Below, in pieces: positions 31,945 through 43,550 of a stretch of DNA of 64,000 nucleotides (positions are counted from its first letter, which is position 1; each line of letters starts with the position of its first letter). Location: assembly GCA_922989275.2 (NCBI GenBank), contig OV277872.1:29156119-29220118 (forward strand), given 5' to 3'. The notes under the pieces are model-generated. The model saw nothing but the letters and a program-made list of their open reading frames with translations, made no database searches and was not told where the DNA came from. The stretch is from Gari tellinella (lineage: Eukaryota > Mollusca > Bivalvia > Cardiida > Psammobiidae). A program made the translations under genes and the position numbers.

Positions 31945-32176
31945 TTAGGCTACAAAAACATCACACGTAGTGGACCAAGGGGGCAGCAAAAATATTGGAT
32001 AATCTGGATTTAATAATGTTTCATAAACATTTGTCTGAATGCATTTATTTAAATTAAATAAAACAATTATTTACTTCATCTCAATCGAATAAATAAACTG
32101 AAAGTTGTGTTTTAAATGGAATTGTCTTTCTGCACTACTTTCATCGTGTTGCAAGCCATCACTTTTCCCGTCGTAT

Positions 32177-32226
32177 TTCCAAACAGTTTGGATTTAGAGT
32201 CCTCTAATCAGGGTCTGCACTGTTTG
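32177..32226. repeat. hybrid class 1 hairpin
   Basis: The left arm CAAACAGTTTGGAT is of the F type; the right arm CAGGGTCTGCACTGTTTGC is of the C type. Confidence 0.55.
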
Positions 32227-32337
32227 CTAGGTTTCGAATCAGTTTTGGAACCACCCCTCAAGAATCAATGTAAACTAGTCATTGTCTAGAAATTGGAACA
32301 ATCCATTTGGAAAGTCAGAAATTAATGTGCGTTTCAA

Positions 32338-33491
32338 ATAAACCCTATCACTGTTAATGGAACGAAAAGGCGCATTTGCAAACAGTTAAGATCCTGATTA
32401 GACGCTAGGGCTGCAACGGTTCAGGTACTTCACGGTTCGGTTCGGGTTCGAGTAGACCCCTTCGGTTTTCGGTTATTTCGGTTCGGGTATTAGGATAAGA
32501 ACTTGATAAAATCAACCAGAAAAAAAATCTCATTTACTGGCACATGTCTACGCAGACAATAGATCTACACACTTTTTCGAAAACGCTATCACTGTCATCT
32601 ATAATTTTATCATATGTACGAGAAAGATGTGCATTTCTTTCTACCATTTTAGCGAATTTAAAGCGTGGTTCGTCCCGACCTGTTTTTCATTGAAGTTTTG
32701 TAACTAAGCTTTCAGCCTATTTTGTGTCAACGGTCAGTCTGGCTGGTCTTCCTTAAATGCCTCATCAGACTTCTAGTTATAAGCGCTAGAAGTAATACCT
32801 AGCTCCAATTATATTATTATTTTACTGAAAAAGTCATTAATATTTCAGTTTAATTATTTACATCGCCATTCGCAATTTGCGGTCGCTAAGTAATAGACTG
32901 GTTACCTTTTCTGATGCTGATTCGACTTTGGTACCTTTGAAGCCGGGCTATCAATCGTGCGCATGCGTTGAGTGCTGGGTTTCCCGGAATTATAAATAGC
33001 CGATATGAAAAGAATGAGACGGACGAGAAGCGAGCTATTTAAATTACTGCAAGAAGAAAAGGTTAGAACTGTGATTTAACCACGGAATTATACACCGACG
33101 TCTTCTGTATATTTCCTTGATTTAACTTTACATTTTTGAACGTCTGACCATCAAAAATATACACGCAGACTGCACGCTGATTGGTAAATTAGCGGTCTAG
33201 TGTAATAATACCATACATCGGCGCACCTAACCGAAAATTTGCAGTGCCGACCCGAAACTCGAACCGAGACAAACGAACCGAAAATAACCGAAATTCGGTG
33301 AACCGTTGCAGTCCTATTAGACGCCGCGTAACGCGGCGTCTTATCAGGATCCAAACTGTTTGACACTCGCCTTGAAATTTCTTCAGTCGTACTGCCTTTA
33401 AGCTAACGTTGAAACGTTATTGCAGACAGCAATATTGAAGCAGACGACAATATGTAAAACCTCACGATAATTTGACAACGGAACGGGTTAA
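32338..33491. mobile_element. family F element interrupted by a hAT-like element
   Basis: The left piece runs to GATCCTGATTAGACGC. The right piece resumes TTAGACGCCGCGTAACGC and ends AACGGGTTAA. Rejoined, it is an ordinary class 1 hairpin. Confidence 0.78.
32406..33316. mobile_element. hAT-like non-autonomous transposon, 8-bp target duplication TTAGACGC
   Basis: Left end TAGGGCTGCAACGGTTCA, right end its complement with one mismatch. TTAGACGC flanks both sides (32398-32405, 33317-33324). An 8-bp duplication and a TAGGGCTGCAAC-type end are known hAT traits. At 911 bases, no transposase frame is visible. Confidence 0.88.
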
Positions 33492-33534
33492 ATAAAACAT
33501 TTTACAACTGCAGGGTTTTCCGTCTAGCGGATGT

Positions 33535-33595
33535 GTGATCTAGCGGTAACGTGATGGACTATTAACGCAGAGGTCGTTGGTTCGAGTCCCAAATA
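33535..33595 (+). repeat. tRNA-like SINE head or tRNA pseudogene
   Basis: GATCTAGCGGTAA resembles an A box and GGTTCGAGTCC (33579-33589) is a B box. The acceptor stem does not pair and the anticodon arm is poor, so it is not called a functional tRNA. Confidence 0.5.
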
Positions 33596-33789
33596 AAAGT
33601 AGTATTTGTTTTATGATGATAGATCTACTTAAACCATCTACAAATTAAACTAACCATCAGTTACTTATTTTCTAAACCAAGTTTGAATGTTTTGACATTA
33701 TGATCTGTAATATATGACACAATGCTTGTTAAATTTTGATTTTAATTTAATAAATATTGTTTAAAGCCCTATTCCAAGTCCTTCATAGC

Positions 33790-33809
33790 AGTCCCCCCCC
33801 CCCCCCCCA
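33790..33809 (+). repeat. C homopolymer
   Basis: A run of C of nearly 20 bases. Its length in the assembly may not be exact. Confidence 0.8.
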
Positions 33810-33934
33810 ATCACAGCTTGATACTTGGTGATTAGATCGCCCTTATCAGGGTATGTTTATTACAAACAAATTATCACAGCAGTGTACTAATTAATAGATG
33901 TAGACCAATATAGGGGCAAGTGATAGCTGTGCAT

Positions 33935-34150
33935 TTAACCCTTAAGCTGTGCATCGTGAGTTGACTGTTATTTTTTCAAACAGTTTGGATCCAGATCTGA
34001 TGCTGCATAATGTTGCATCTGATCTGTATCCAAACTGTATACCAGTTATCGCTGAGACTTTTTTAATTGAAATATGTACAAATCAAATTTAAATATTGTT
34101 TGCAGACGACAATTTAAAAGCAGAAGATATTACCGCAGGGTCAGGGTTAA
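33935..34150. mobile_element. family F element
   Basis: TTAACCCTTAAGCTG left, GGGTCAGGGTTAA right. The hairpin GATGCTGCATAATGTTGCATC carries changes in both arms that keep pairing. Confidence 0.72.
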
Positions 34151-34904
34151 GCACACAGTGATATTGTCTGTAGATTAAAAATTCATGAAATTTATTTTAT
34201 TTTATTATTCTGTAATTTTGGGTCTTATACTCCATAGCAAAACAGTGAGATAGTAATCTAGCTTTAATAAATAACATCAAGCATTGTTGAGCCGAATTCT
34301 TCACACTACGAATTCTTCACACCGTAATCAGACGTGTGAATAATTCGTACGAATTCTTCCACTTGTGTGACCAATGTGTGATGATTTCGTACGAATATGT
34401 CACACAATGGCAGTGTGAGATTTCCGTAACCCCTTTTTTAGCGACCTGTTGGTACCTACGGATTCTTCACACATCACCTTCCGTTTAACATTTCCTTATG
34501 AAACAAGCTCTGACAACTTAGGCAAATCACTTTCCATAGCGCAAAAGGTGGTGTATTGCGTCGTATTGGGAGTTGACACTAGAGTACTAGGGAAACCCAA
34601 CGTCTTCGGACAGGCGACCCTCTCACGTACTGTCACGACATTGTTAAGAAGCGGGTGCGCTAAAACTGTGTTATCCACCCTTTTACATGCAGTGTTTACG
34701 ATTTGATCAAAAAAGCTCTCAAACAGCCGACCTATATCCGAAGAATTATCTTTGGATAAGTGCATCCCTTTTTATCCCATGATCAAACTTAAGTTCCGTT
34801 GAGTTTATGCTTAGTTCTCGGCTTCCATTGAAGCATAATAGGCCAACGACCGACAGGTTGCGGCCGAATGCTGGAAGATTGTTGGTATTCTTAACGGGAT
34901 GGAG

Positions 34905-35110
34905 AGGGATGGGACCCGTGGCCGTGGTCCAGTGATCAAAGTGACTATGACTTACACTCACTTAGCTCCTTACTGTTGTTGGTTCGAATCCCAATCTGAA
35001 CACTTGGGCTTTTTCATTTAGAGAAGCCTTCAAGCTGGCTATCGGAAATTCGGTGCTTTTACGCAGATGCATATTTTTACCTGATACAGTTTATGACGTG
35101 CATCCGGTTT
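34905..35110 (+). repeat. tRNA-derived SINE-like segment in outer K
   Basis: TGGTCCAGTGATC resembles an A box and GGTTCGAATCC at 34981-34991 is a perfect B box, followed by a non-tRNA tail (GCCTTCAAGCTGGCTATCGG...). It recurs at the same place in the inner K copy. Confidence 0.55.
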
Positions 35111-35830
35111 CTTCTCCCTTCTGCAATTAGCTTTATGTCGAGATATGACTGAAATACTGTTTACATAGTATGAACTCAGAATTCTTGGCCTCGGTTTGAT
35201 TTTAAAGTGGAGTTAAAATCTAGTTTCAACGACGGTCATCGAAACGACATCGATTTAAAATCGGTCGTTTCCGGGCACCTTACACGTCGATCGGACCCGA
35301 GAAAGCTTTTGACCAAATATACAAACGTATACAAGCGTGTCAGAGGTCGGGCAAGGCCGTCTCCATCCGGCTTTTGCCTATCCTATACCGGCCGGTGTAA
35401 TGACGAAAAGTGTCCCCAACACGCAGAAGTGTGACCCCGGGACACTTTTCGACTCAGAAAATTAACCTCCCGGGTCATTTTACATGTATTATGCTAAAGC
35501 AAGTCCCAAGGACAGTTTTCGACATAAAAAATTGTCCTCATGTGTCACTCTTTAGACCGGCGCCCGTCTCGCAACCGGATAACACCGGTTTCCTTTCGGT
35601 CTCGGGGACGGACACAGTATTGCACGTTATTACTGAATGCCCATGATGTGGACTAAACGATAAGGCAATCGGTTGTATAGTTCCATGTAAGAAAGTGAGT
35701 AACAAGTGAGCAACATAACAAAGAAGTGAAATCAGCGCGTCTTTATAAACCTCATGCATATATTGAACCCACGATAACCAATATCGGGCGATGATGGTCG
35801 CCCGTCTTAAAACCGTTGCCCGTCTGGTAT

Positions 35831-36079
35831 TTAAGGACTATCGCGGCAGTTTGTTCGACTTTTCAAAACATTTTTATTTTTTTTATTTTTTGCATATTGC
35901 TAGTATATATCCTGTTGTGCAGAAATATGAAATAAAAATAGGGAGTCCCCGAACTGGTTCTTTTTTTAATAGCTTGTTTTTTTTGGTAGCCCCCTAATTA
36001 TCCAGAGACACATGCAGAATTTGAAAAAAAAAATCTGAATGGTTTCAAAATTAGAAAAAACTGCCGCGATAGTCCTTAA
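35831..36079. mobile_element. element L, short form (TTAA target), inside outer K
   Basis: TTAA then GGACTATCGCGGCAGTTTGT, and AAACTGCCGCGATAGTCC then TTAA. 249 bases. Confidence 0.75.
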
Positions 36080-36372
36080 TAAAATTTAATTTCAAAAGCT
36101 TCGGAATGGTAGAATCTCCCGGAAAATGTAGAAAGGGGAATACATCTCACGGTGTTGATACAAGAATTATGAACTTTGTTTGCAATACACATCTACTCAT
36201 TAAACTCTTTAAATGAAATGTCAGCTTAAAAACTTCAGTGGAACAGGCGTTAGAGTAAAAAAAAAAAACCATGACAGTTGGACGATCGGACAGATAGACT
36301 ACGGAAAAGTGACCGACCCCGATGTGTTATCTTTGTCTTCAGCTGGTGACACAGAAACCGGTCCATACATTT

Positions 36373-36980
36373 ATATTTACATTCGCCGCGCATTGTCCTT
36401 ATATAACACTATTCTAAAAACAGAGTTGCATATTTCAATAAATGTTCACTTAAAATCCAGTTCTAACCAGCTGGTTTAGGGGCGGAGCTATACTGATCAC
36501 TTTCAAATCGATACAGAGAAGTCCGTAAGGTAGGCGCGGTTAACGCGGAGTAATCAAATATGGCGTGTGAGTAAATCGGTTTTAAAAAACGCGAACTAAA
36601 TTTAAGATGCTTATAATACAAGTATTTCGTAAATTCGTGTGCTTTTAAATGTCTCAAAAGGGGTTTTAAACATAACGAGAAAGTTTACCGGTTAAAAGTC
36701 TAAATTTATCCAGTAATTATAATATGTGATCGGGACTATTTTCAGTCCATATATAGAGATCGTTACTACGATAGCAACAGCATAGCAACGGGCAAAGTGT
36801 CTATTAGAACGGTTATGTACATTTCTGGTTCATTTCTCAGCTCACAATGGAATATAAATAAAGAAATAAATTGCGTACTTCCGGCATTCATGAGCTGATG
36901 GCACTTCCATGCTGTTACTAGCAAAGTGCGTGAAGCCCGAATCAGCTCATGAATGCCGGAAGTACGCAATTCATTTCTTA
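36373..36980. other. segment present in outer K but absent in inner K, with a 30-bp perfect hairpin
   Basis: The flanks CCATACATTTAT and CTTAGAATGCATCG are contiguous in the inner copy (about 40511). The arms at 36870-36899 and 36941-36970 are perfect complements (TTCCGGCATTCATGAGCTGA) around a 41-base loop. Confidence 0.7.
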
Positions 36981-37586
36981 AATAAAGCTCTTAGAATGCA
37001 TCGTACAGACGGACCGAATAATATCCGATACGACGGAATCGAGTAAATTATATGGTCACCAAAAGTGCTTTTATTACCATGATATTTTTCAGTTTTATGT
37101 GTCTATAATTAATTATATCGAGTGCTGAAAAATGTGACATTTCTCACCGAGTGACCTTGACCTTTTATCATTTAAACAGGCAGTCTGTTACATATTTTTT
37201 TGTCATTATGTGAAATATCAAGTAAAGCAAACCTAATATGCTCTGTTGAGCCGAATTATTCACACTACGAATTCTTCACACCGTAATTAGAGGTGTGAAG
37301 AATTCGTACGAAAGGGTACGAATTCTTCCACTCGTGTGACCAATGTGTGAAGATTTCATACGAATATGTCACATAATGGCAGTGTGAGATTTTCGTACCC
37401 CCTTTTTGAACGACCTGTTGGTACCTACGGATTCTTCACACATCACCTTTCGTTTAACATTTCTTTATGAAACAAGTTCTAACAGCTTAGGCAAATCACT
37501 TTCCATAGCGCAAAAGATGGTGTATTGCGTCGTTTTGTGGGATGACACTAGAGTACTAGGGAAAACAGGCGACCCTTTCACGTACT

Positions 37587-37655
37587 GTCATGACCCGGGA
37601 TCGAACTCGGGGTGCATTGTTAAGAAGCGGGTGCGCTAAAACTGTGTTATCCACT
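37587..37655 (-). repeat. tRNA-like segment in inner K
   Basis: On the minus strand, TTTTAGCGCACCC resembles an A box and GAGTTCGATCCCGGG contains a B box. The outer copy lacks the B-box part at the matching place (about 34631). Confidence 0.5.
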
Positions 37656-37875
37656 TTTACATGCAGTGTTTACGATTTGATCAAAAATGCTCTTTAACAG
37701 CCGATCTAAATCCGAAGAATTATCTGTGTATACAGCCTTTTTTATCCAATGATCAAACTTAAGTCCCGTTGAGTTTATGCTTAGTTCCCGGCTTCCTTTG
37801 AGGCATAATAGGCAGACAACCGACAGGTTGCTTGCCGAATGCTGGTAGATTGTTGGTATTCTTAACGGGATGGGG

Positions 37876-38085
37876 AGAGATGGGACCCGTGGCCGTGGTC
37901 CAGTGCTCATAGTGACTATAACTTACACTCAATTGGCTCCTTACTGCTGTTGATTCGAATCCCAATCTGAACATTTGGGCTTTTTCATTTGGAGGAGCCT
38001 TCAAGCTGGCTATCGGAAATTCGGTGCTTTTACCCAGATGCAATTTTTTACCTGATACAGTTTATGACGTGCATCATGTTTCTTC
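37876..38085 (+). repeat. tRNA-derived SINE-like segment in inner K
   Basis: Same segment as 34905-35110, with B box GATTCGAATCC at 37952-37962. Confidence 0.5.
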
Positions 38086-38516
38086 TCCCATATGCAATTA
38101 GCTTTATGTCGAGATATGACTGAACTACTGTTAACATAGTATGAACTCAGAATTCTGGGCCTCGATTTTATTTTAAAGTGGAGTTAAAAGCTAGTTTCAA
38201 CGACGGTCATAGAAACGACATCGCCTTAAAATCGGTCGATTCCGGGCACCTTACACGTCGATCGGACCCGAGAAAGCTTTTGACCAAATATACAAACGTA
38301 TACAAGCGTGTCAGAAGTCGGACAAGGCCGTCTCCATCCGGCGTTTGTCTATCATATACCGGCCGTTGTAATGACGAAAAGTAACCCTACCACTCAGAAT
38401 TGTGACCCCGGGATATTTTTCGACTCAGAAAATTAAACTCCCGAGTCATTTTACATGTATTATGCCAAGGACAGTTTTCTACGTCAAAATTTGTCCTCAT
38501 GTGTCACTCTTTAGAA

Positions 38517-38533
38517 TGGGGGGGGGGGGGGGG
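38517..38533 (+). repeat. G homopolymer
   Basis: An uninterrupted run of G inside the inner K copy. Confidence 0.8.
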
Positions 38534-38806
38534 CACATTTCGTCTTTACACCGGCACCCGACTGGCAACCGGATAACACCGGTTTCCTTTCGGTCTCCCA
38601 CAGTATTGCACGTTTTTACTGAATGCCCATGTAACTGGACTACACGATAAGGCAATCGGTAGTATGGTTCCATGTAAGAAAGTGAGCAACGTAACAAAGA
38701 AGTGAAATCAGTGCGTCTTTGTAAACCTCATTCATATATTGAACCCACGATAACCAATATCGGGCGATGATGGTCGCCCGTCTTAAAACCGTTGCCCGTC
38801 CGGTAT

Positions 38807-40243
38807 TTAAGGACTATCGCGGCAGTTTGTTCGAATTTTCAAATATACTTAAATATTTCCTATACAACATCTGCAACAGATACCAAAGTTAGAGCTGTTG
38901 CTACTTATTGAATGACAGAGTATCGCGTAACACATTCATCTGTTGTGTACACATGTGTAAATGTTCAGATCTGCAATCAGCCTCAAACAAGAGGGCCATG
39001 ATGGTCGGAGTCGCTCTTCTTGCAGCCCATGGTTACTGTAATGGCGACATTAAAATTGGGCAAGTTTTCACTAAGCTCTCATATCTAAACGTATCCCACC
39101 TACTCATGGCCTTATTGTTCAAGCTAGAATCCTAGAAACCAATCATGTACAAGTGCATGTAGATGGTCAAAACTGTATCATTTGTGTAACCCCAAAGATC
39201 TCCCTATGTTAACGCTATTTAAGGGCTTTAGTTTATTGGACAGAGATAATCACCTCTGTTATGAACTTAAAGAAAAACATGTTGGTGGTTTTGATCTCAT
39301 GCGCTGCTTGTAAGCAAATGAGCTTAGCCTAATTCATCTTCCTGAAAGAAGGAATTACTCTCACCGCACTGATGCAGGAGTTATGATCCTCATGCAAAAC
39401 ACTTTTATACATCAATCTCTTTCGATTAAGGAATATCGCGCCAGTTTCAATTTTTTTACAGTCAAAGCGAAGCAACTTTTGCAAAACTTCTGATGTGTTG
39501 TCTCCCTTCAACCAATTCAATATAGTTTATATTTGAAATTTGTATTTTTTCCTACCTCAAAAAGCTTAATGGTGTGGTCATATAATTTGGCGTCCACGAT
39601 AAGTTATATATACTAATAATGCTTGTAAAGTGATATATTGCTGACGATTAAACAGTGGATTTTGACACATTTTAGCATTTAAAAGTGGTTAACATATATC
39701 ATTTATAGATAGCCCTATATGTAATTGGATAGACATGCGTTACTCTACATGCAGACTTTGTATTTTGTAGAAAAAAATAGTTCGGGTAACCATAACTGTA
39801 ATTAGTGATTTCAGTAAATTAATGCTTTATGAATATTTGTGAAACATATTGGCAAAATCTGAATGTAAGAACTGTAGGAGAATTTTTTTTTGAAAAATAA
39901 CTATTTGATGTGTTCCCTTTATTGACGAATAAAATGTTGTTTCCATGTTTTTATGCTACTTCCTCATATTCTTTTCTTTTTTATGAAAACATATGAATAA
40001 CCCAATATCTAAGGAAAATTACAAAGCTGAAGAGGGGTGTTCTGAGATTTTATTATCAACAGCACGTGTCTCTGGATAATTAGGGGTATACCAAAAAACA
40101 AGCTATTAAGAAAAGAACCAGTTCGGGGACTCCCTATTTTATTTCATATTTCTGCACAACAGGGTATATACTAGCAACATGCAGAATTTGAAAAAAATCT
40201 GAATGGTTTGAAAATTCGAACAAACTGCCGCGATAGTCGTTAA
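38807..40243. mobile_element. element L, long form, inside inner K
   Basis: Same ends and same position as the short form, but 1,437 bases. The inside has a GGGCCATGATGGTCGG piece and no recognisable protein. A further GGAATATCGCGCCAGTTT end-like site is at about 39431. Confidence 0.72.
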
Positions 40244-41277
40244 TGAAATTTTAATTTCAAAAACTTCGGAATGGCAGAATCTCTAGGAAAATAGTAGAAA
40301 GGGGAATACCTCTCACGGTGTTTATACAATAATTATGAACTGTGTTTGCAATACACGTCTACTCATTAAACTCTTTAAATGAAATTTCACCTTTAAAACT
40401 TCAGTAAAAAACAAAACCATGACAGTCGGACGATCGGACAGACAGTCTACGGTAAGTTGACCGACCCCGACGTGTCATCATTGCCTTCAGCTGGTGACAC
40501 AGAAACCGGTCCATACATTTATAAAGTTCTTAGAATGCATCGTACAGACGGACCGAATAATATCCGATACGACGGAATCGAGTAAATTATATGGTCACCA
40601 AAGTGCTATTACTACCATGCTATTTTTCAGTTTTATGTGTCTATAATTAATTATATCGTGTGCCGAAAATGTGACATTTGTACCCCATGTGACCTTGACC
40701 TTTTACCTTATGACCCAAATTAAACAGGCAGTCTAGTACATATGTTTTGTCATTATGTGAAATATAAGACATCTATCAAGTAAAGCAAACCTAATATGTC
40801 CCCCTATCCATCTGGTAGCTAAAAGCTTTTTGGAAAGTGTGACGTTTTCGTATGCACAAATTTTTTACATTCGTTTTTAAAAAAAATCGACATGTGAAGA
40901 ATTCGTATCTACTGTCAGGGGGGGCTGAGAGTAAGTACGAATTATTCACAAATGTGTGACATATTCGTATGAAATTCCTACGAATTCCTCACAGGTGTGA
41001 AGAATTCGTAGTGTGAATAATTCGGCTCAACAATGCTCCCTTATCCATCTGGGTGGCTAAAAGCTTTTTGGAAAGTGTGAGGTTTTCGTATATGCACAAA
41101 ACTTTTACATTCGTTTTTAAAAAAAATCGACATGTGAAGAATTCGTATCTACTGTTAGGGGGGCTGAGAGTCAGTACGAATTATTCACACATGTGTGACA
41201 TATTCGTATGAAATTCCTACGAATTCCTCACAGGTGTGAAGAATTCGTAGTGTGAAGAATTCGGCTCAACAAAGCAT

Positions 41278-41659
41278 ACTACCAAGCAAGTCATGACATT
41301 ACATTTACAATCATCATCTTTCAAACTACATTTAAAAAATGCAAACTGCATAGATCCAGATCAAATTCTCAGTTACAAAGCACATGAGCTGGGGCCATAC
41401 TAATGACTTTAGGACAAATAGATATACCCTGATTACTGAAAACTAAGTTATTAGCAAAATATTTGATATGTTTGATCAGCATGAATCTTTTAAATAACAA
41501 TTCCAGTTTCTCGTAAAGTCTAGTCCATTTTAACTATATGATAAGGTTGCTATAAAAGCTAATAGTCTAGTCCATTTTGACTATATGGTAGGGTCGCTAT
41601 AAAAGCAAATAGTCTAGTCAATTTTGACTATTAAATCTGAAAAGTGTCCAACGGTATAA
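41278..41659. repeat. short tandem duplication near 41520-41630
   Basis: AGTCTAGTCCATTTTGACTA with GGTCGCTATAAAAGC recurs about every 57 bases, two to three times. The rest of the stretch shows nothing. Confidence 0.6.
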
Positions 41660-42003
41660 TTTACCCCTATATCATAGCAAATGGTAGCTTAAATCAGGTT
41701 GAAAGTAAAGAAAAACGCTTTACTTTCTTGGCATTTTCTTGTGATTTAACCCATTTCTCCATAAAACACATTTGATCTACTTTCAACCTGCTTTAAGTGG
41801 TCACTTGTATTCAAACAAAGAATTAATCCTGTGCAAACATGGTCTAAATATTTATATAACTCTGAATAAGTACTTTACGAAATATAGTATTTATCCTAGC
41901 AGACGGTTGCTTAAAGCAGGCTGAAAGTAAAGCACATTCTGCTCTACTTTCAACCTGCTTTAAGTGGTCACCTGTATTCAAACAAAGCATTTTAAAGGGT
42001 TAA
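41660..42003. mobile_element. fragmented family D copies
   Basis: ATCATAGCAAATGGTAGCTT and TATCCTAGCAGACGGTTGCT precede class 2 hairpins. The D ends are mixed up or lost. Confidence 0.5.
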
Positions 42004-42743
42004 TCTTCTAGAAAACTTATACCACTGTTATTAGTTGACAAAATACAGATGTTAAAAAGTGTAGAAAAAGGTTTCATAACTTGATAATTTGACAATTAAA
42101 GGAAATGATCTAGATGCAAACCTTTAGTTGTTTGTGAAGGCCTATTCTTATCTTTATATGTATGCAACAATATCACAGTGTTGAAATGGATCAGCTAGAT
42201 CCCTTATCTACCTGTATTAATACCTAGTACCCTAGGCCATGATGCCCTAGGTGCCTCTGGGTAATATGATGTAACAGTTGTATATCAAGCCCAACCACAA
42301 TATACAATCCAATAGACATCCTGCTGAGCCAGGAATAGGCCTTTAAACCAAACCAGGTCCCCATGTTATGATGCTATACACCGGGCATGTTTTCTCCAGC
42401 AGTGGGATTCCCTATGTATCCGTACTTCCAACCCCCTACCCGAAATGAATGAATAACAAACCAACAAAAAACACACAAAAATTCCCCAAAATAAACAAAA
42501 ATGGAAAACCATAAAAAATTAAATAAATAATACCCCCCCCCCCCCCCCGGAAAAAAAACAAAAAAACCCAAAACATATCGCCTCCTCGGGACGACCACAC
42601 GAGACATCAAAAAGGTCTTTAGTAAATTTGAGCGACAATTCATGATTGATATCACATTTTTTCTATATTTTATTGCACTGCGTTTACTTTTGCTTTTGTT
42701 GAAACGGGAAATCATAACGCCTTGTCCGTTACATATACATGTA
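42004..42743. other. unannotated DNA with a C homopolymer at 42531-42548
   Basis: No gene signal. A minus-strand frame across the C run is low complexity and not called. Confidence 0.4.
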
Positions 42744-42989
42744 CAGTGGAGAATCTGTTATACTTTCCCGTTTAAACGCAAACGTACGCAAACGCAAAGC
42801 ACTAAAACATAGAAAAGAACAACTTTTGGACAATTCTGATATTTCATGTTTATCTTGGTGGCAAACAGTTTGGAGCCTGATCAGACACCGGGTTACCCGG
42901 CGTCTGATCTGGCTCCAAACTGTTTGCACTGCAAATAATAGTTTTAGCGTAAACGCGTTTATTGGGAAAGAATAACAGATTCTCCACTG
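42744..42989 (+). mobile_element. family B element
   Basis: CAGTGGAGAATCTGTTATAC to TAACAGATTCTCCACTG, TA flanks, class 1 hairpin. Confidence 0.9.
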
Positions 42990-43070
42990 TAGATTATAAC
43001 AAACAGTATTGTGCCGATTTCTTTAAACATACTGGTTGTTAGACTGAAACTTTCCACCTTTCATTTACTA

Positions 43071-43309
43071 CAATTAAGAATATGTTATTCGTTCCCGTTT
43101 AAACGAAACAAAACGCAAACGCAATCCAATAAAATTTAGAAAAGTTTCAAAGTTATTACCAAATATTATTTAGTTGAATGACAAACAGTTTGGAGCCTGA
43201 TCAGACGCCGGATCACCCGGCGTCTGAAATGGCTCCAAACTGTTTGTAACTGCAATATATGTTTTCGCATACATGTGTTTAATGGGCAAGAATAACGTAT
43301 TGTCCTCAG
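43071..43309 (+). mobile_element. family B element, decayed ends
   Basis: ATGTTATTCGTTCCCGTTTA left part and a well-kept core GACGCCGGATCACCCGGCGTC. Confidence 0.72.
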
Positions 43310-43550
43310 TATCTAGACTGTACTACATAACAGTATTGTGCAGATTTTTAGACAGATAGATTGTTCGACTGAAACCTTCCACCTTTCATTTACCTAACCG
43401 CAAAAAAAACGTGGCCTCCAAAGATTAGAAGTGTTTTTAATCGACGGAAATTTATTTGTTTAATTGCCTACGTGCAAAGGTCACCGGTGTGTAATCGATG
43501 CAAAACGGTTTGCTATCTTAGCGTTGAAATATATATCAATTTATCCGTCT

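Larger units (their letters stand above)
37244..41032. mobile_element. family K inner element, 6-bp target duplication ATGCTC
   Basis: TGTTGAGCCGAATTATTCAC left, GAATAATTCGGCTCAACA right; ATGCTC at 37238-37243 and 41033-41038. Its left 1.5 kb aligns with 34285-35830 and its right part with 36080-37243, so it is the same family inserted close to the right end of the outer copy. Confidence 0.85.
34285..41271. mobile_element. family K outer element, 6-bp target duplication AAGCAT, containing a second K
   Basis: A perfect 39-bp terminal repeat begins TGTTGAGCCGAATTCTTCAC. AAGCAT flanks it at 34279-34284 and 41272-41277. The outer copy consists of 34285-37243 plus 41039-41271. CGAATTCTTCACAC-type motifs repeat inside each end, as transposase-binding sites often do. 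Open frames inside are short and match nothing I know, so it appears non-autonomous. Confidence 0.85.

Noticed and set aside
38908..39135. Plus-strand frame inside the long form of element L
   Set aside because: 75 codons with no recognisable domain and not kept in the short form. Insufficient to call a gene.
42374..42715. Minus-strand frame of 113 codons
   Set aside because: It passes through a C homopolymer and A-rich DNA, giving Gly/Phe low complexity. No family resemblance.
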